Below, in pieces: positions 26,423 through 34,195 of a stretch of 64,000 nucleotides of DNA. This stretch comes from UBA1660 sp964462035 (GTDB lineage: Bacteria; Myxococcota_A; Polyangia; Polyangiales; Houyiibacteriaceae). The first letter of the stretch is position 1. Each line of letters begins with the position of its first letter. Made by a program: the position numbers and the translations under genes. The notes beneath the pieces were generated by a model. It searched no databases and was not told the DNA's origin. It saw only the letters and a program-made list of their open reading frames with translations. Location: positions 20,306 to 84,305 of the forward strand of contig CAYXAP010000033.1 in NCBI GenBank assembly GCA_964462035.1. Direction: 5' to 3'.

Positions 26423-27987
26423 CAGAGCTCTCCTTCTTCGGGTGGCCAGCGGACCGGCCAGGTGAACTCGAACGTGGTGCCACGACCCTCCGAGCACACC
26501 CGGACGGTCCCGCCGTGGTGTTCCACGCTCTTCTTCACGATCGCCAGCCCGACCCCGCTGGACTCCACCTCGTCACGCGAGCGGAGAGTCTGGAAGATGC
26601 GGAAGATTCGCTCGGCGTACTCCTGAGGGATTCCCGGCCCGTCATCCGTCACTTCGATGGTCACCCGGCCATTGCGCGTTGGTCGACTTCGAATGGTGAT
26701 CGAGCCTTCCTCGCGATCGTGGTGCTTGATCGCGTTACTCAGGAGATTGCGAAGAACGGTCTCCAGTGGGGTCGGCGGGCCGTCGAACTGGCAGTCCCCT
26801 TCGAGCTCCACGTGAAAGTCGTCCGGTACGGAGACCGCGGTCGCCGCGCGGTCCACGACGTCCGCCAGGTGGAAGGTCACGCTCTGCTCCTCGAGTCGGC
26901 CCACCCGGGAGTAGACCAGGAGGTCGTCGAGCAGGAGCTCCATGCGGCCGACGCGAGCGACCAGCAGCGTCAAGTGCCGCGCGGAGCGTGCAGGGAGAAG
27001 GTCCGCGGCGTCCTCCTCGAGCCAGGTGGCGAGATTCCGGACGTCGGAGAGCGGCGACTTGAGGTCGTGACTCGCCACGTAGGCGAAGTCGTCGAGCTCG
27101 CGATTCGACCGGGCGATCTCGTCGAGATGCCGCCGAATCGCGGCGAGGTAGCGCTTCTCGGCGGTCACGTCCCGCATGGTGAGTCCGAGGTGGCCGGGAC
27201 GGTTCAACGCGAATACGCGGCAATCATAGGTGTTTCGCCCCACCTTTCGAGTCCACTTCCATGGAGTGCCATTCAGCGCATCGAGCCACTGCTCGAGGGA
27301 ATCTTCCTCCATGAATGGGAGCGGGTGGTTGGCGTCCACCCGGGTTCCCTCCACGGCCACCCACTCGGTTCCGGCCGCGTCGAGGAACGCCTGGTTCCGC
27401 GTCACGATCTCGAAGGCGGGTTGCTCTCCAGGGACGCGGGAGAGGATGGCACAGCCGTCCGGGCTTCCCTCGAAGAGCTGCTCCCGGAGCGCGGCGTCAC
27501 CGCGGGCGCTGAGGATCTGTTCCTCCTTGGCGCGCAAGTACGCGTCGCCCAGGATGGGTATGGACACCGCCAGCAGCTCCTCCATCCCGAAGAGGATGTC
27601 CGCGGCGTCATTCGGTGCGTCCCGATGGGCGAGCTCCATCACCGCTACGCGATACGCGCTGACCAGCGAGTACCAGTCGGCGAACTCGACCCCCAAGTCG
27701 GCGTACCCGACCGCCTGCTCGCGGAGGTTCGTGGCGTAACCGCTCCACTCGTCCGCCACCAGAGCTTGGCGCTGGAGCTCGAGCGATCGGGCCGACTGCT
27801 CGTCCCGCACCGCCTGTGGGATTTGCGTGTAGGCGTGCGCGAAACGCGGGATCGCCATCACCGATTGCTCGACCCGTTCGTCCAACTCTTCTCGATGGTC
27901 CTGTACGAATGTCCAGAACCGGAGTCGAACCCGCTTTTGGCTCTCTCCGACGCTCCCCACCCCGACAGTGTGCCGGTTGGCCCTCAC
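26419..27987 (-). CDS. Sensor histidine kinase with PAS domain
   Basis: A 522-residue soluble kinase. The N-terminal helical region of about 170 residues (FWTFVQDHREELDERVEQ onward) resembles a sensory helical bundle. A PAS domain follows (about 195-300), then HisKA with FAYVASHDLKSPL (phospho-His) and a HATPase with NLLSNAIKHH, DDGPGIP and SGVGLAIVKK. This H-box form is that of phytochrome-type kinases that pair with Rcp1-like regulators, and such a regulator is encoded next. I chose GTG 27987, which overlaps the stop of the EAL gene as GTGA. An ATG at 28134 would add 49 arginine-rich residues read from the EAL coding region. Confidence 0.88.
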   Translation of the reverse strand: MRANRHTVGVGSVGESQKRVRLRFWTFVQDHREELDERVEQSVMAIPRFAHAYTQIPQAVRDEQSARSLELQRQALVADEWSGYATNLREQAVGYADLGVEFADWYSLVSAYRVAVMELAHRDAPNDAADILFGMEELLAVSIPILGDAYLRAKEEQILSARGDAALREQLFEGSPDGCAILSRVPGEQPAFEIVTRNQAFLDAAGTEWVAVEGTRVDANHPLPFMEEDSLEQWLDALNGTPWKWTRKVGRNTYDCRVFALNRPGHLGLTMRDVTAEKRYLAAIRRHLDEIARSNRELDDFAYVASHDLKSPLSDVRNLATWLEEDAADLLPARSARHLTLLVARVGRMELLLDDLLVYSRVGRLEEQSVTFHLADVVDRAATAVSVPDDFHVELEGDCQFDGPPTPLETVLRNLLSNAIKHHDREEGSITIRSRPTRNGRVTIEVTDDGPGIPQEYAERIFRIFQTLRSRDEVESSGVGLAIVKKSVEHHGGTVRVCSEGRGTTFEFTWPVRWPPEEGELC

Positions 27988-30212
27988 GAGGGCCAGGAAA
28001 CCTCGGGGAACGGCGCCGCCGGCCGCGCGAAGAAGAACCCCTGGAAGAGCCGGCAGCCGAGCCCCGTCAGAACGGTGAGTTCCTCGAGGTTTTCGACGCC
28101 CTCGGCGACGACCGAGATCTCCAGTTCGTCGCACGCACTGACCATCGACCGGACCAGATGCTGTTTCGTCTTGGAGAGATGCACATCTCGAATCAGAGAC
28201 ATGTCGAGCTTCGCGACGTCGGGACTGAGCGCCACGAACGCGGAGAGTCCGGCGTACCCAGCGCCGAGGTCATCGACCGCGATGCGAAAGCCGAGCTCGC
28301 GTAGCCGATCCACCCGTCCGCGCAGGTCGTCGACGCCCTTCAGGCTCGCCCGCTCGGTGAGCTCCAGGACCACTTGATCGCCATACTGGGCCAGTGCGGA
28401 CTGGGGGTCGTAGAGTTGCTCGTCCAGGAGGTCGGCGGGGTGCAGGTTGATGAAGAGGAGCTCCGAGCGTCCATCGAAAGGCAGCGGCGAGAGCGCCCGC
28501 ATCCGCCGGGCGACGTCCTGGAGTCGGCCCAGGCGCTCGGCGGCGTCGAAGAGGACTCCGGGGTGTGGCACCGCCGGCTCGCTCGTTCTGGCGAGCGCTT
28601 CGTAGGCGAGGACCTCTCGCTCGGGCCAACGGACGATCGGCTGGTAGTGGGCGAAGAGCTGGTCGATCGCTCGGGTGAGCGTCTCGTCGAGATCGCCGAC
28701 TTCGTCGACCGCGGACGGGTGATCCGCGACCACCAACGCCGCCTGCCGACGGAACCGCGCGAGCCGCGCCATGCCGATGGCTTCGGTGACCGCCTCGCGG
28801 ACTTCGTCCGGGTCGATTGGCTTGACCATGTAGCGAGTGGCACCGCCTTCGACTGCCTGAATCGCGCTCTGGAGCATGGGTTCTCCCGTCGTGATCAGGA
28901 TGGGCACCTCGGCGTCGTCGGCGCGGATCGCCCGGAGCAATTCGATGCCGCCCAGCTTGGGCATGTTGATGTCGGAGAGTACGACATCCGGTCGATGGTG
29001 CCGGAACGCCTCGACCGCCTGCTCCCCGTCGTCGGCCATGATGATCTCGATGCCGCTGCCCTTGAAGATGCGGGCCATGGCGCGCAGCACTGCCGGCTCG
29101 TCGTCGGCGATCAGGAGCCGTGGGGCACCGGTCTGTGAGATGGATGCCGAGCTCCGGTCCGTCGCGTCGAGACCGAGGGCGTGAGTACCCAGGAGAGTCT
29201 GGTACTTCTCGCGATAGGTCGCGAGGTCGGTCGAGGGACAGTGATGCGCCGCGAGCTGCACGGCGAAGCCCGCGGGGGTCGCTCCGCCGGTCGTTCGCCA
29301 GGCGACCGAGCCTCGGAGGTGGACGCCCATGCCCGCGTTCGGAGGACACAGCTCGATCCAGATCGGGGCCCCCATCTCGGGCAAGTCGAGCGTCCGTACG
29401 AACAACCCGCCCCGACTGATGTTGTAGGTCACGCCGACGCTGGGGATGATCTGGCCCGGAGTCCGGAACGCACAGAGCGTCGAGTAGAGTAGGCGGGCAG
29501 ACGCCCGTTGGTCCTTCTGCGAGCTGGCGTTCAACAGCTCGTTGACGACGAAGACGATGTGGTCGGCCGGGGCCGTCTCCGGCAGCGACGCGGTCTGCTC
29601 GCTCCATCGTCCCTGCGAATCCGCACCATCGGTCAGGACGACCACGGGAAGGCTGTGGGACCCGAGCGTCTCCCGAACGAGGTGGTGGACCTCTTGTGGA
29701 GCCTCCGGGGACTGCACCGCGACCACCACGTCGACTTCGAGTCGTCCCACATCGGCTGGAGTCGAAGCGAACTCGAGCGTCAGTCCGCTTCGACGCAGGG
29801 CTTGGCCGAATCGGCGTCGCCGCTCTCGTTCCGGGTCGACGATGAGTACCTTGCCCCTCGTCTCGCGATCCTGCCGGCCGGACGCCCGCGCCAGGTGGTC
29901 GAGGCGGCGCAGGATCCCGGAATGCTCGTGGGACGCGACCACGTCATCGGCACCCAGTGTGTTGGCTTCGTGAAACTGCTCGGGATCCGCTCGATCCACG
30001 AGCACCAAGACCGCCTTCATGTGCAGCCGAGGATCGGAGCGCCAAGCTCCGATCTTCGCCTCTGCATCCTTCGAGTCGACGAGGGCGCAGAGCACCTCCT
30101 CGACCCCCCGCGATGCGTCATGGTTCTCGCATCGAAAGCCGTGCGCCTCGAGCGCGTCGAGTAGGGGGCGCGCCACCCGACTCATTCGCAGAACGGTACG
30201 GTGGACTCTCAT
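27984..30212 (-). CDS. PilZ-REC-EAL cyclic-di-GMP phosphodiesterase with two pseudo-receivers
   Basis: A 742-residue cytoplasmic protein. Residues 1-110 and 119-228 look like receiver folds lacking the phosphoacceptor Asp. A PilZ domain at about 235-340 keeps both c-di-GMP motifs (RASAR 236-240, NISRGG 264-269). A true receiver follows at 364-480 (Asp414 in SDINMP, Lys464). The EAL domain at 512-742 retains all key residues: Glu538 in EAL, Asn589, Glu617 in LELTE, Asp647-Asp648, Lys668, Glu704 and Gln724. It should therefore bind and hydrolyse c-di-GMP under phosphorylation control. First gene of the operon with the kinase, regulator and hybrid kinase. Confidence 0.92.
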   Translation of the reverse strand: MRVHRTVLRMSRVARPLLDALEAHGFRCENHDASRGVEEVLCALVDSKDAEAKIGAWRSDPRLHMKAVLVLVDRADPEQFHEANTLGADDVVASHEHSGILRRLDHLARASGRQDRETRGKVLIVDPERERRRRFGQALRRSGLTLEFASTPADVGRLEVDVVVAVQSPEAPQEVHHLVRETLGSHSLPVVVLTDGADSQGRWSEQTASLPETAPADHIVFVVNELLNASSQKDQRASARLLYSTLCAFRTPGQIIPSVGVTYNISRGGLFVRTLDLPEMGAPIWIELCPPNAGMGVHLRGSVAWRTTGGATPAGFAVQLAAHHCPSTDLATYREKYQTLLGTHALGLDATDRSSASISQTGAPRLLIADDEPAVLRAMARIFKGSGIEIIMADDGEQAVEAFRHHRPDVVLSDINMPKLGGIELLRAIRADDAEVPILITTGEPMLQSAIQAVEGGATRYMVKPIDPDEVREAVTEAIGMARLARFRRQAALVVADHPSAVDEVGDLDETLTRAIDQLFAHYQPIVRWPEREVLAYEALARTSEPAVPHPGVLFDAAERLGRLQDVARRMRALSPLPFDGRSELLFINLHPADLLDEQLYDPQSALAQYGDQVVLELTERASLKGVDDLRGRVDRLRELGFRIAVDDLGAGYAGLSAFVALSPDVAKLDMSLIRDVHLSKTKQHLVRSMVSACDELEISVVAEGVENLEELTVLTGLGCRLFQGFFFARPAAPFPEVSWPS

Positions 30213-30459
30213 GGATCAAATCATAACGCATTCCTCCAGTGTGGCTCGACATGCTCGGGATCGGTGGGAGCAGCTGGGTTCTCCCGAAGGCTTGGCGGGC
30301 GTGAGTTGCAATGCCCAGCCCCGGCGTCCGCTGGGCGAGTCTCAGATGTGCCTGGACGGGTATCCGTCGTACCCGTGAATGAGGTACGCTTCCTTCTCCG
30401 AACACCGCCGTGCGGATCCCGTCGACTAACGCCCCGTGCCGCCGAACGAACCAAGAGTC
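30213..30459. promoter_or_regulatory. Divergent intergenic region with two hairpins
   Basis: No gene. Two perfect inverted repeats point toward the thioredoxin gene: GCCCAGC/GCTGGGC at 30313-30336 and ACGGGTA/TACCCGT at 30356-30376 (7-nt loop). On the minus strand a GGAGG lies about 20 nt before the EAL-protein ATG, too far for a standard Shine-Dalgarno. The region must hold promoters for both directions; no convincing -35/-10 pair was found. Confidence 0.45.
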
Positions 30460-30840
30460 ATGAGCACCGTCGAAGCCAACGAAACCAACCTCAAGGACGC
30501 CATCGAAGCCGACGGCATCACCTTGGTCGACTTCTGGGCCGAGTGGTGTGGGCCCTGTAAGATGTTCGGGCCGATCTTCGAATCGGTCTCCGAGAAGCAC
30601 GCGGACATCCGCTTCCTCAAGGTCGACACCGAGGCTCAGCCGGCGATCGCCCAGGCCTTCCAGATCCAGTCGATTCCCACGTTGATGCTCTTCCGAGACA
30701 ACGTGCTGCTCTTCCGTCAGGCGGGCGCGCTGCCCGAAGCGGCGCTCGAGTCGGTCATCGAGCAGGCCAAGGGGCTCGACATGGACGAGGTTCGCGCCGA
30801 GATCGACAAGCAGGAAGGCGCCGGGGGGAACGAAGCCTGA
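30460..30840 (+). CDS. trxA: Thioredoxin
   Basis: A 126-residue cytoplasmic disulfide reductase. The active site FWAEWCGPCK has Cys30 and Cys33; VDTEAQPAIAQAFQIQSIPTLMLF contains the conserved cis-Pro (SIPT). The C terminus carries an extra charged helix (about 105-126) beyond the standard fold. The ATG at 30460 fits the fold; a GTG at 30436 would add 8 residues. There is no signal peptide. It lies 49 bp before the zinc-ribbon GltJ-like gene, whose Cys4 site is a possible redox-sensitive client (inference only). Confidence 0.9.
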   Translation: MSTVEANETNLKDAIEADGITLVDFWAEWCGPCKMFGPIFESVSEKHADIRFLKVDTEAQPAIAQAFQIQSIPTLMLFRDNVLLFRQAGALPEAALESVIEQAKGLDMDEVRAEIDKQEGAGGNEA

Positions 30841-30889
30841 CCAGCCCAGGATGGAACGAACATAGCGCCCTCTGCGTTATGCTCCGCGC

Positions 30890-32092
30890 ATGTACTGCCA
30901 AGCCTGCGGCGCCCAGAACACGGAAGATGCGCGTTTCTGCAACATGTGCGGAGAGCGCTTCGCCCAGGCCGGGGAGGCCGGCGGCCCGATCGGAGCCGGC
31001 GCCGCGGCGCCTCCGCCCAGCGGCGGCCCCGGGCCCCGGAACGATCCCAACGCCACCGTTCTAGGCGTCGGCCAGAAGGAGATGGCGAGCGCCCCGATCG
31101 TGGGTGCGGCCGCGGCTGCGCCGGCGTCGACGAACGGCTCGGGTCAGAGCGTCCCGGGTGGGCCCAGCCCCTTTGGCGGCGACTCGATGCTCGGCGTCAC
31201 GCTGGGCGGTATCGGGGTCAAGTCGGCCAAGAAGACCTGGATCACCATCTTCGGCATCGCGGCCGTACTGGTCGCGGCGGGCTCGCTCGCCACGTGGCTC
31301 GCCATGCGTGGCGGTGACGAGGGCGGTCACGCAGAGGCGGACGACCCCTTCGTGCTCGGCATGCCTCTGACCGAGGAGACGGACGGCATCCCGACCGAGC
31401 CCGTCGAAGGTGACCCGACGCCGGAGGACATCGACTTCGTGACCGGCGCAGGCGGCTCGTCCAGCAGCACAGGGAGCTCGTCCATGAGCACGTCCACGAC
31501 GATGCGGAGCACGACCCGTCGCTCGACCACCAGCGGCACGGGCGGCAGCACCATGGGCTCGACGGGCGGGTCGACCGCGGGCTCGACGATGAACACCGGC
31601 GGCACTGGTGGGACCACGACCACCATGAGCTCCACCGGCGGCAGCACGGGTGACTCGACGGGCGGCAGCACGGGTGACTCGACGGGCGGCAGCACGGGCG
31701 GCTCGACCGGCGGCAGCGACAGCACGATGGAGACCGACTCGGGCTCCACGACCATGGGATCGCTCCCGACGAACACGGAGACCGCCCCCGAAGAGCGCGA
31801 CCTGGAGCTCGAGCTCTATGGCTCCCGCGTTCGCTACGTGGTGCGGCGCTACTACGCTTCGCGCGCGCAGAGCTGCTTCGACCGCGCCACCCGCAACGAC
31901 CCTTCGGTCAGTGGCACGGTCATCATCGCCATGACCATCGGCTCCGACGGCGGGGTCACTCGCGCCCGCGTACAGCGGAACACGACGGGCAACGAGGCCC
32001 TCGGCAACTGCCTCTCCACCCAGGTCGGCACGTGGCGCCTCCCACCGCCGCCCGGAGGCTCCCTGGATATGACGATGCCGTTCAGCAGGTAG
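30890..32092 (+). CDS. GltJ-like protein: zinc ribbon, TM, Ser/Thr/Gly linker, AgmX/PglI C-terminal domain
   Basis: A 400-residue inner-membrane protein. The N-terminal zinc ribbon (Cys3, Cys6, Cys17, Cys20) and a Pro/Gly-rich region are cytoplasmic. A TM helix lies at about 114-135 (WITIFGIAAVLVAAGSLATW). The periplasmic linker (about 185-300) is almost entirely Ser/Thr/Gly. The C-terminal TonB-like domain (about 305-400) has YVVRRYYASRAQSCFDRA and the two conserved cysteines. M. xanthus GltJ has the same layout but also a GYF domain, which is missing here. A 24-bp tandem repeat encodes part of the linker. A strong hairpin overlaps its stop codon. Confidence 0.82.
   Translation: MYCQACGAQNTEDARFCNMCGERFAQAGEAGGPIGAGAAAPPPSGGPGPRNDPNATVLGVGQKEMASAPIVGAAAAAPASTNGSGQSVPGGPSPFGGDSMLGVTLGGIGVKSAKKTWITIFGIAAVLVAAGSLATWLAMRGGDEGGHAEADDPFVLGMPLTEETDGIPTEPVEGDPTPEDIDFVTGAGGSSSSTGSSSMSTSTTMRSTTRRSTTSGTGGSTMGSTGGSTAGSTMNTGGTGGTTTTMSSTGGSTGDSTGGSTGDSTGGSTGGSTGGSDSTMETDSGSTTMGSLPTNTETAPEERDLELELYGSRVRYVVRRYYASRAQSCFDRATRNDPSVSGTVIIAMTIGSDGGVTRARVQRNTTGNEALGNCLSTQVGTWRLPPPPGGSLDMTMPFSR
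31637..31714 (+). repeat. 24-bp tandem repeat encoding Gly/Ser/Thr linker
   Basis: About three copies of a 24-bp unit beginning GGCGGCAGCACGGGTGACTC inside the GltJ-like gene, each encoding GGSTGDST or the variant GGSTGGST. In-frame copy-number change would lengthen or shorten the periplasmic linker without disrupting the protein. Confidence 0.75.
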
Positions 32093-32110
32093 GGCGAACC
32101 ACCTACCTGC
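32085..32110 (+). terminator. Strong hairpin at end of GltJ-like gene
   Basis: GCAGGTAGG (32085-32093, containing the TAG stop) pairs perfectly with CCTACCTGC (32102-32110) over an 8-nt loop. There is no U-run after it, so it may act as an RNA 3'-end stabiliser or a Rho-dependent stop. Confidence 0.55.
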
Positions 32111-32163
32111 CCTGTGCCCGAGCCCCTGCGCCACGTACCAAACTCGATGCCAAAAACTTGTCC

Positions 32164-32200
32164 CACATGGTCGCACATGTGAGTGTTCCTCCAGCGGAGG
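32164..32200 (+). promoter_or_regulatory. Two hairpins in the PilZ gene leader, one covering the ribosome binding site
   Basis: CACATG/CATGTG (32164-32181, 6-nt loop) is followed by CCTCC-AGC-GGAGG (32188-32200). The second stem pairs the Shine-Dalgarno GGAGG (9 nt before the ATG) with an upstream anti-Shine-Dalgarno, suggesting that translation of the PilZ protein can be shut by RNA structure. Confidence 0.5.
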
Positions 32201-32208
32201 TGTGATCG

Positions 32209-32631
32209 ATGGGCCTGTTCAAGATTCTCGAGAAGCGTGAGCGACGGATGGTGCGGCGTGCGCTGCGGACCGACTGCCACGCGGTCGCGGAAGACGGATT
32301 CCGGTTCCTCGGCGAGCAGACGCTGGACCTCTCCGAGGGCGGTCTGCTGCTCCGAAGCGATCGGGAAGCCGAGGTCGGCGAGACCGTGCTCCTGTCGTTG
32401 AAGGTCCCCGGCGGCCGAAGCTGGATCGACGCGGAGGCGACCATCGCTCGCATCGTTCGGGGTCACCGCACGGGCGACGAGGGCCAGGCCTACGGCCTGC
32501 GATTCGAGGAGATGGCGCCGCTCGACCGAGCAGTGCTCGCCGGCAGCCTCGAAGGCTCTCCGCCCCCACCTCCCGCGCGCGGATTGCGGCGGGACTATGC
32601 GGGGTCGGTCTTCACGCTCGCGCTCTTCTGA
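32209..32631 (+). CDS. PilZ-domain protein
   Basis: A 140-residue cytoplasmic protein. PilZ motifs for c-di-GMP are RRALR (16-20) and DLSEGG (40-45), followed by beta strands GLRFEEMAP. Thus it is likely a small c-di-GMP receptor acting by protein contact. The last 30 residues (PPPPPARG and a hydrophobic end) are low-complexity. It lies 116 bp after the GltJ-like gene and about 4 kb from the EAL-PilZ phosphodiesterase encoded on the other strand, so local c-di-GMP control of an envelope machine is plausible. Start ATG 32209 has a good GGAGG. Confidence 0.82.
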   Translation: MGLFKILEKRERRMVRRALRTDCHAVAEDGFRFLGEQTLDLSEGGLLLRSDREAEVGETVLLSLKVPGGRSWIDAEATIARIVRGHRTGDEGQAYGLRFEEMAPLDRAVLAGSLEGSPPPPPARGLRRDYAGSVFTLALF

Positions 32632-32637
32632 GCCGGC

Positions 32638-32985
32638 TCAGGCGACCTGAGCCCTGGTGGCGACCCGCCGCGGTGCGGCGAGCTCCCGGTGGACCAGGTA
32701 CGCCAGCGCGCCGATCGACCCGAGGGAGAGGGTGGCCAGGACGTAGGGCCACAGCGGGATCGAGCGGGCTTTCGCGTCCTTCATCATCCAGCTGGTGAAG
32801 AGGAAGAGGGCGATGCAGAGGTCGAGGAAGACCTGCAGGCCCCAGTCGGAGGCGAGCATCACCTCTTCGATGAAGCCGAAGTAGCCGTGCTCCACCACGA
32901 CGAAGGTGCTGAAGACGGAGAAGGTCAGGAGGCTGACCGCGGCGAGGGCGAGGCGGAGAGGGCTGCGAGTGTTGTCTTGGGTCAT
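32638..32985 (-). CDS. Small membrane protein, DUF2834-like
   Basis: A 115-residue protein with three TM helices: about 10-30 (LALAAVSLLTFSVFSTFVVV), 47-64 (LQVFLDLCIALFLFTSWM) and 78-99 (LWPYVLATLSLGSIGALAYLV). The pattern HGYFGFIEE, DLCIALFLFTSWMMKDA and LGSIGALAYLVHRE resembles DUF2834 membrane proteins of unknown function. The ATG at 32985 has an AAGGA-type Shine-Dalgarno. It is divergent from the XRE regulator and both flank a 23-bp palindrome, so it is probably the regulator's target. Confidence 0.75.
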   Translation of the reverse strand: MTQDNTRSPLRLALAAVSLLTFSVFSTFVVVEHGYFGFIEEVMLASDWGLQVFLDLCIALFLFTSWMMKDAKARSIPLWPYVLATLSLGSIGALAYLVHRELAAPRRVATRAQVA

Positions 32986-33034
32986 CGTTTCGTTCCTTTC
33001 GACCCTTGGAGCCTGTGCGCGGATGCAGCCCTGG

Positions 33035-33057
33035 ACCATGACCTCGGAGGTCATGGT
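33035..33057. promoter_or_regulatory. 23-bp perfect palindrome, probable operator
   Basis: ACCATGACCTC and GAGGTCATGGT (11 bp each, exact complements) around a central G at 33046. It lies midway between the divergent starts at 32985 and 33089. Size and position are ideal for binding a dimer of the XRE regulator encoded next to it, to control both genes. Confidence 0.75.
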
Positions 33058-33088
33058 GAGCGCGCAGTGACCCCGGTACCCTGCGTAC

Positions 33089-33871
33089 ATGCCTGCTCCG
33101 GCCTTTGGTGAGCGCCTCCGCGAGTGGCGCCAGGTTCGTCGCTTCAGCCAAGCCCGCCTCGCCGAGGACGCCGAGGTCTCGACTCGCCACCTGAGCTACC
33201 TCGAGAACGGCCGTGCCAACCCCTCTCGCGAGATGGTCCTCGTGCTGGCGAGCGCGCTCGAGCTGCCCCTGCGAGAGCGGAACGACTGGCTGACCACGGC
33301 CGGCTTCGCACCGGCCTACTCCGAGACGCCCCTCTCGGAGCAGGCGATGGCCCCCCTCCGCGACGCGGTCCAGCGGACCCTCGACCACCATGATCCCCAT
33401 CCCGCGGTCGCGGTGAACTCCAGCTACGACGTCCAGCTGGTGAACCAGGGCATGCAGCGGATGATGGCCAGCTTCGTCGACGAGCCCACCCCGGAGGTGG
33501 TCTCGAACCTGATGATCGCGACCTTCCACCCAAAGGGCGTGCGCCCCTTCGTCGTCGACTGGGAGCCGCTGGCCGGGCTCTTCATCGAGCGCCTCCATCG
33601 CGAGGCGCGGCTCCCGGGCGGTGAACGGCGCGCGGAGCTCCTCGAGCAGGTCCTTGCCTATCCGGGAGTGCCGAGCTCCTTCGCGACGCCGGACCCCCGA
33701 CGCATCGTCGCGCCCTTCGTCGCGCTCCACCTGAAGAAGGGTGACCTCGAGCTGCGCTTCTTCAGCTTCCTCTGCTCGGTCGGCACGCCCATCGACGTGA
33801 CCGCCGAAGAGCTGTCCATCGAGCTCTACAACCCGATGGACGACACGACCGCAGCCTGGCTGCGGGGCTAG
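33089..33871 (+). CDS. XRE-family transcriptional regulator with MmyB-like ligand domain
   Basis: A 260-residue repressor-type protein. The helix-turn-helix is at about 6-62 (LREWRQVRRFSQARLAEDA, VSTRHLSYLENGRANPSREM). Residues about 95-255 match the MmyB-like ligand-binding fold found in actinobacterial and myxobacterial regulators (VAVNSSYDVQLVNQG, FFSFLCSVGTPIDVTAEELSIEL). The ligand may be a fatty acid or similar hydrophobic molecule (reported for some relatives). It is transcribed away from the DUF2834-like gene and the palindrome between them suggests autoregulation. Confidence 0.88.
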   Translation: MPAPAFGERLREWRQVRRFSQARLAEDAEVSTRHLSYLENGRANPSREMVLVLASALELPLRERNDWLTTAGFAPAYSETPLSEQAMAPLRDAVQRTLDHHDPHPAVAVNSSYDVQLVNQGMQRMMASFVDEPTPEVVSNLMIATFHPKGVRPFVVDWEPLAGLFIERLHREARLPGGERRAELLEQVLAYPGVPSSFATPDPRRIVAPFVALHLKKGDLELRFFSFLCSVGTPIDVTAEELSIELYNPMDDTTAAWLRG

Positions 33872-33873
33872 AG

Positions 33874-34194
33874 CTAGAGCTCGACGCGTTCGAAGTGGGG
33901 GAAGACCTTCTCGGCCTCCGCCAGCGAGTCCAGGGTCGCGAAGTCGCAGACCGCCGCGAACTCCTCCCACATCTTCTGGACGGCTTCGTTCGTGTGGGCG
34001 GCTTCCACCGCCTCGCCGCTGACCCAATCGAAGATCTCGAGGAGGGTGCCGTCGCTCGCGCGCAGCACGACGGACTTCATCTCGGTGGCCAAGCCCTGCT
34101 CTCGAAGGATGGGCAGGTGAGTCTTCACCAGCTCCACCAGCTCGTTGCTCTTGCCCTCGTGGGGCCGATAGACCGCGATGACGGTGTGGGCCAT
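33874..34194 (-). CDS. ABM-like dimeric alpha/beta-barrel protein
   Basis: A 106-residue protein of the antibiotic-biosynthesis-monooxygenase-like (dimeric alpha-beta barrel) fold: VIAVYRPHEGKSNELVELVKTHLPILREQGL, then LEIFDWVSGEAVEAAHTNEAVQKMWEEF. Members range from haem-degrading and quinone monooxygenases to simple stress proteins; no cofactor residue decides here. The ATG at 34194 is one base after the stop of the TerB-like gene, so they are co-transcribed. It is convergent with the XRE regulator gene, 2 bp between stops. Confidence 0.7.
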   Translation of the reverse strand: MAHTVIAVYRPHEGKSNELVELVKTHLPILREQGLATEMKSVVLRASDGTLLEIFDWVSGEAVEAAHTNEAVQKMWEEFAAVCDFATLDSLAEAEKVFPHFERVEL

Positions 34195-34195
34195 C

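Noticed and set aside
27905..27967. tRNA T-arm-like sequence (GGTTCGACTCC on the minus strand)
   Set aside because: It lies in the coding start of the histidine kinase. No matching acceptor stem, D-arm or anticodon arm can be drawn around it.
30890..32176. Tandem GGCAGCACGGG units considered as a CRISPR or minisatellite array
   Set aside because: They are in frame, encode a Gly/Ser/Thr linker in a real gene and have no spacers.
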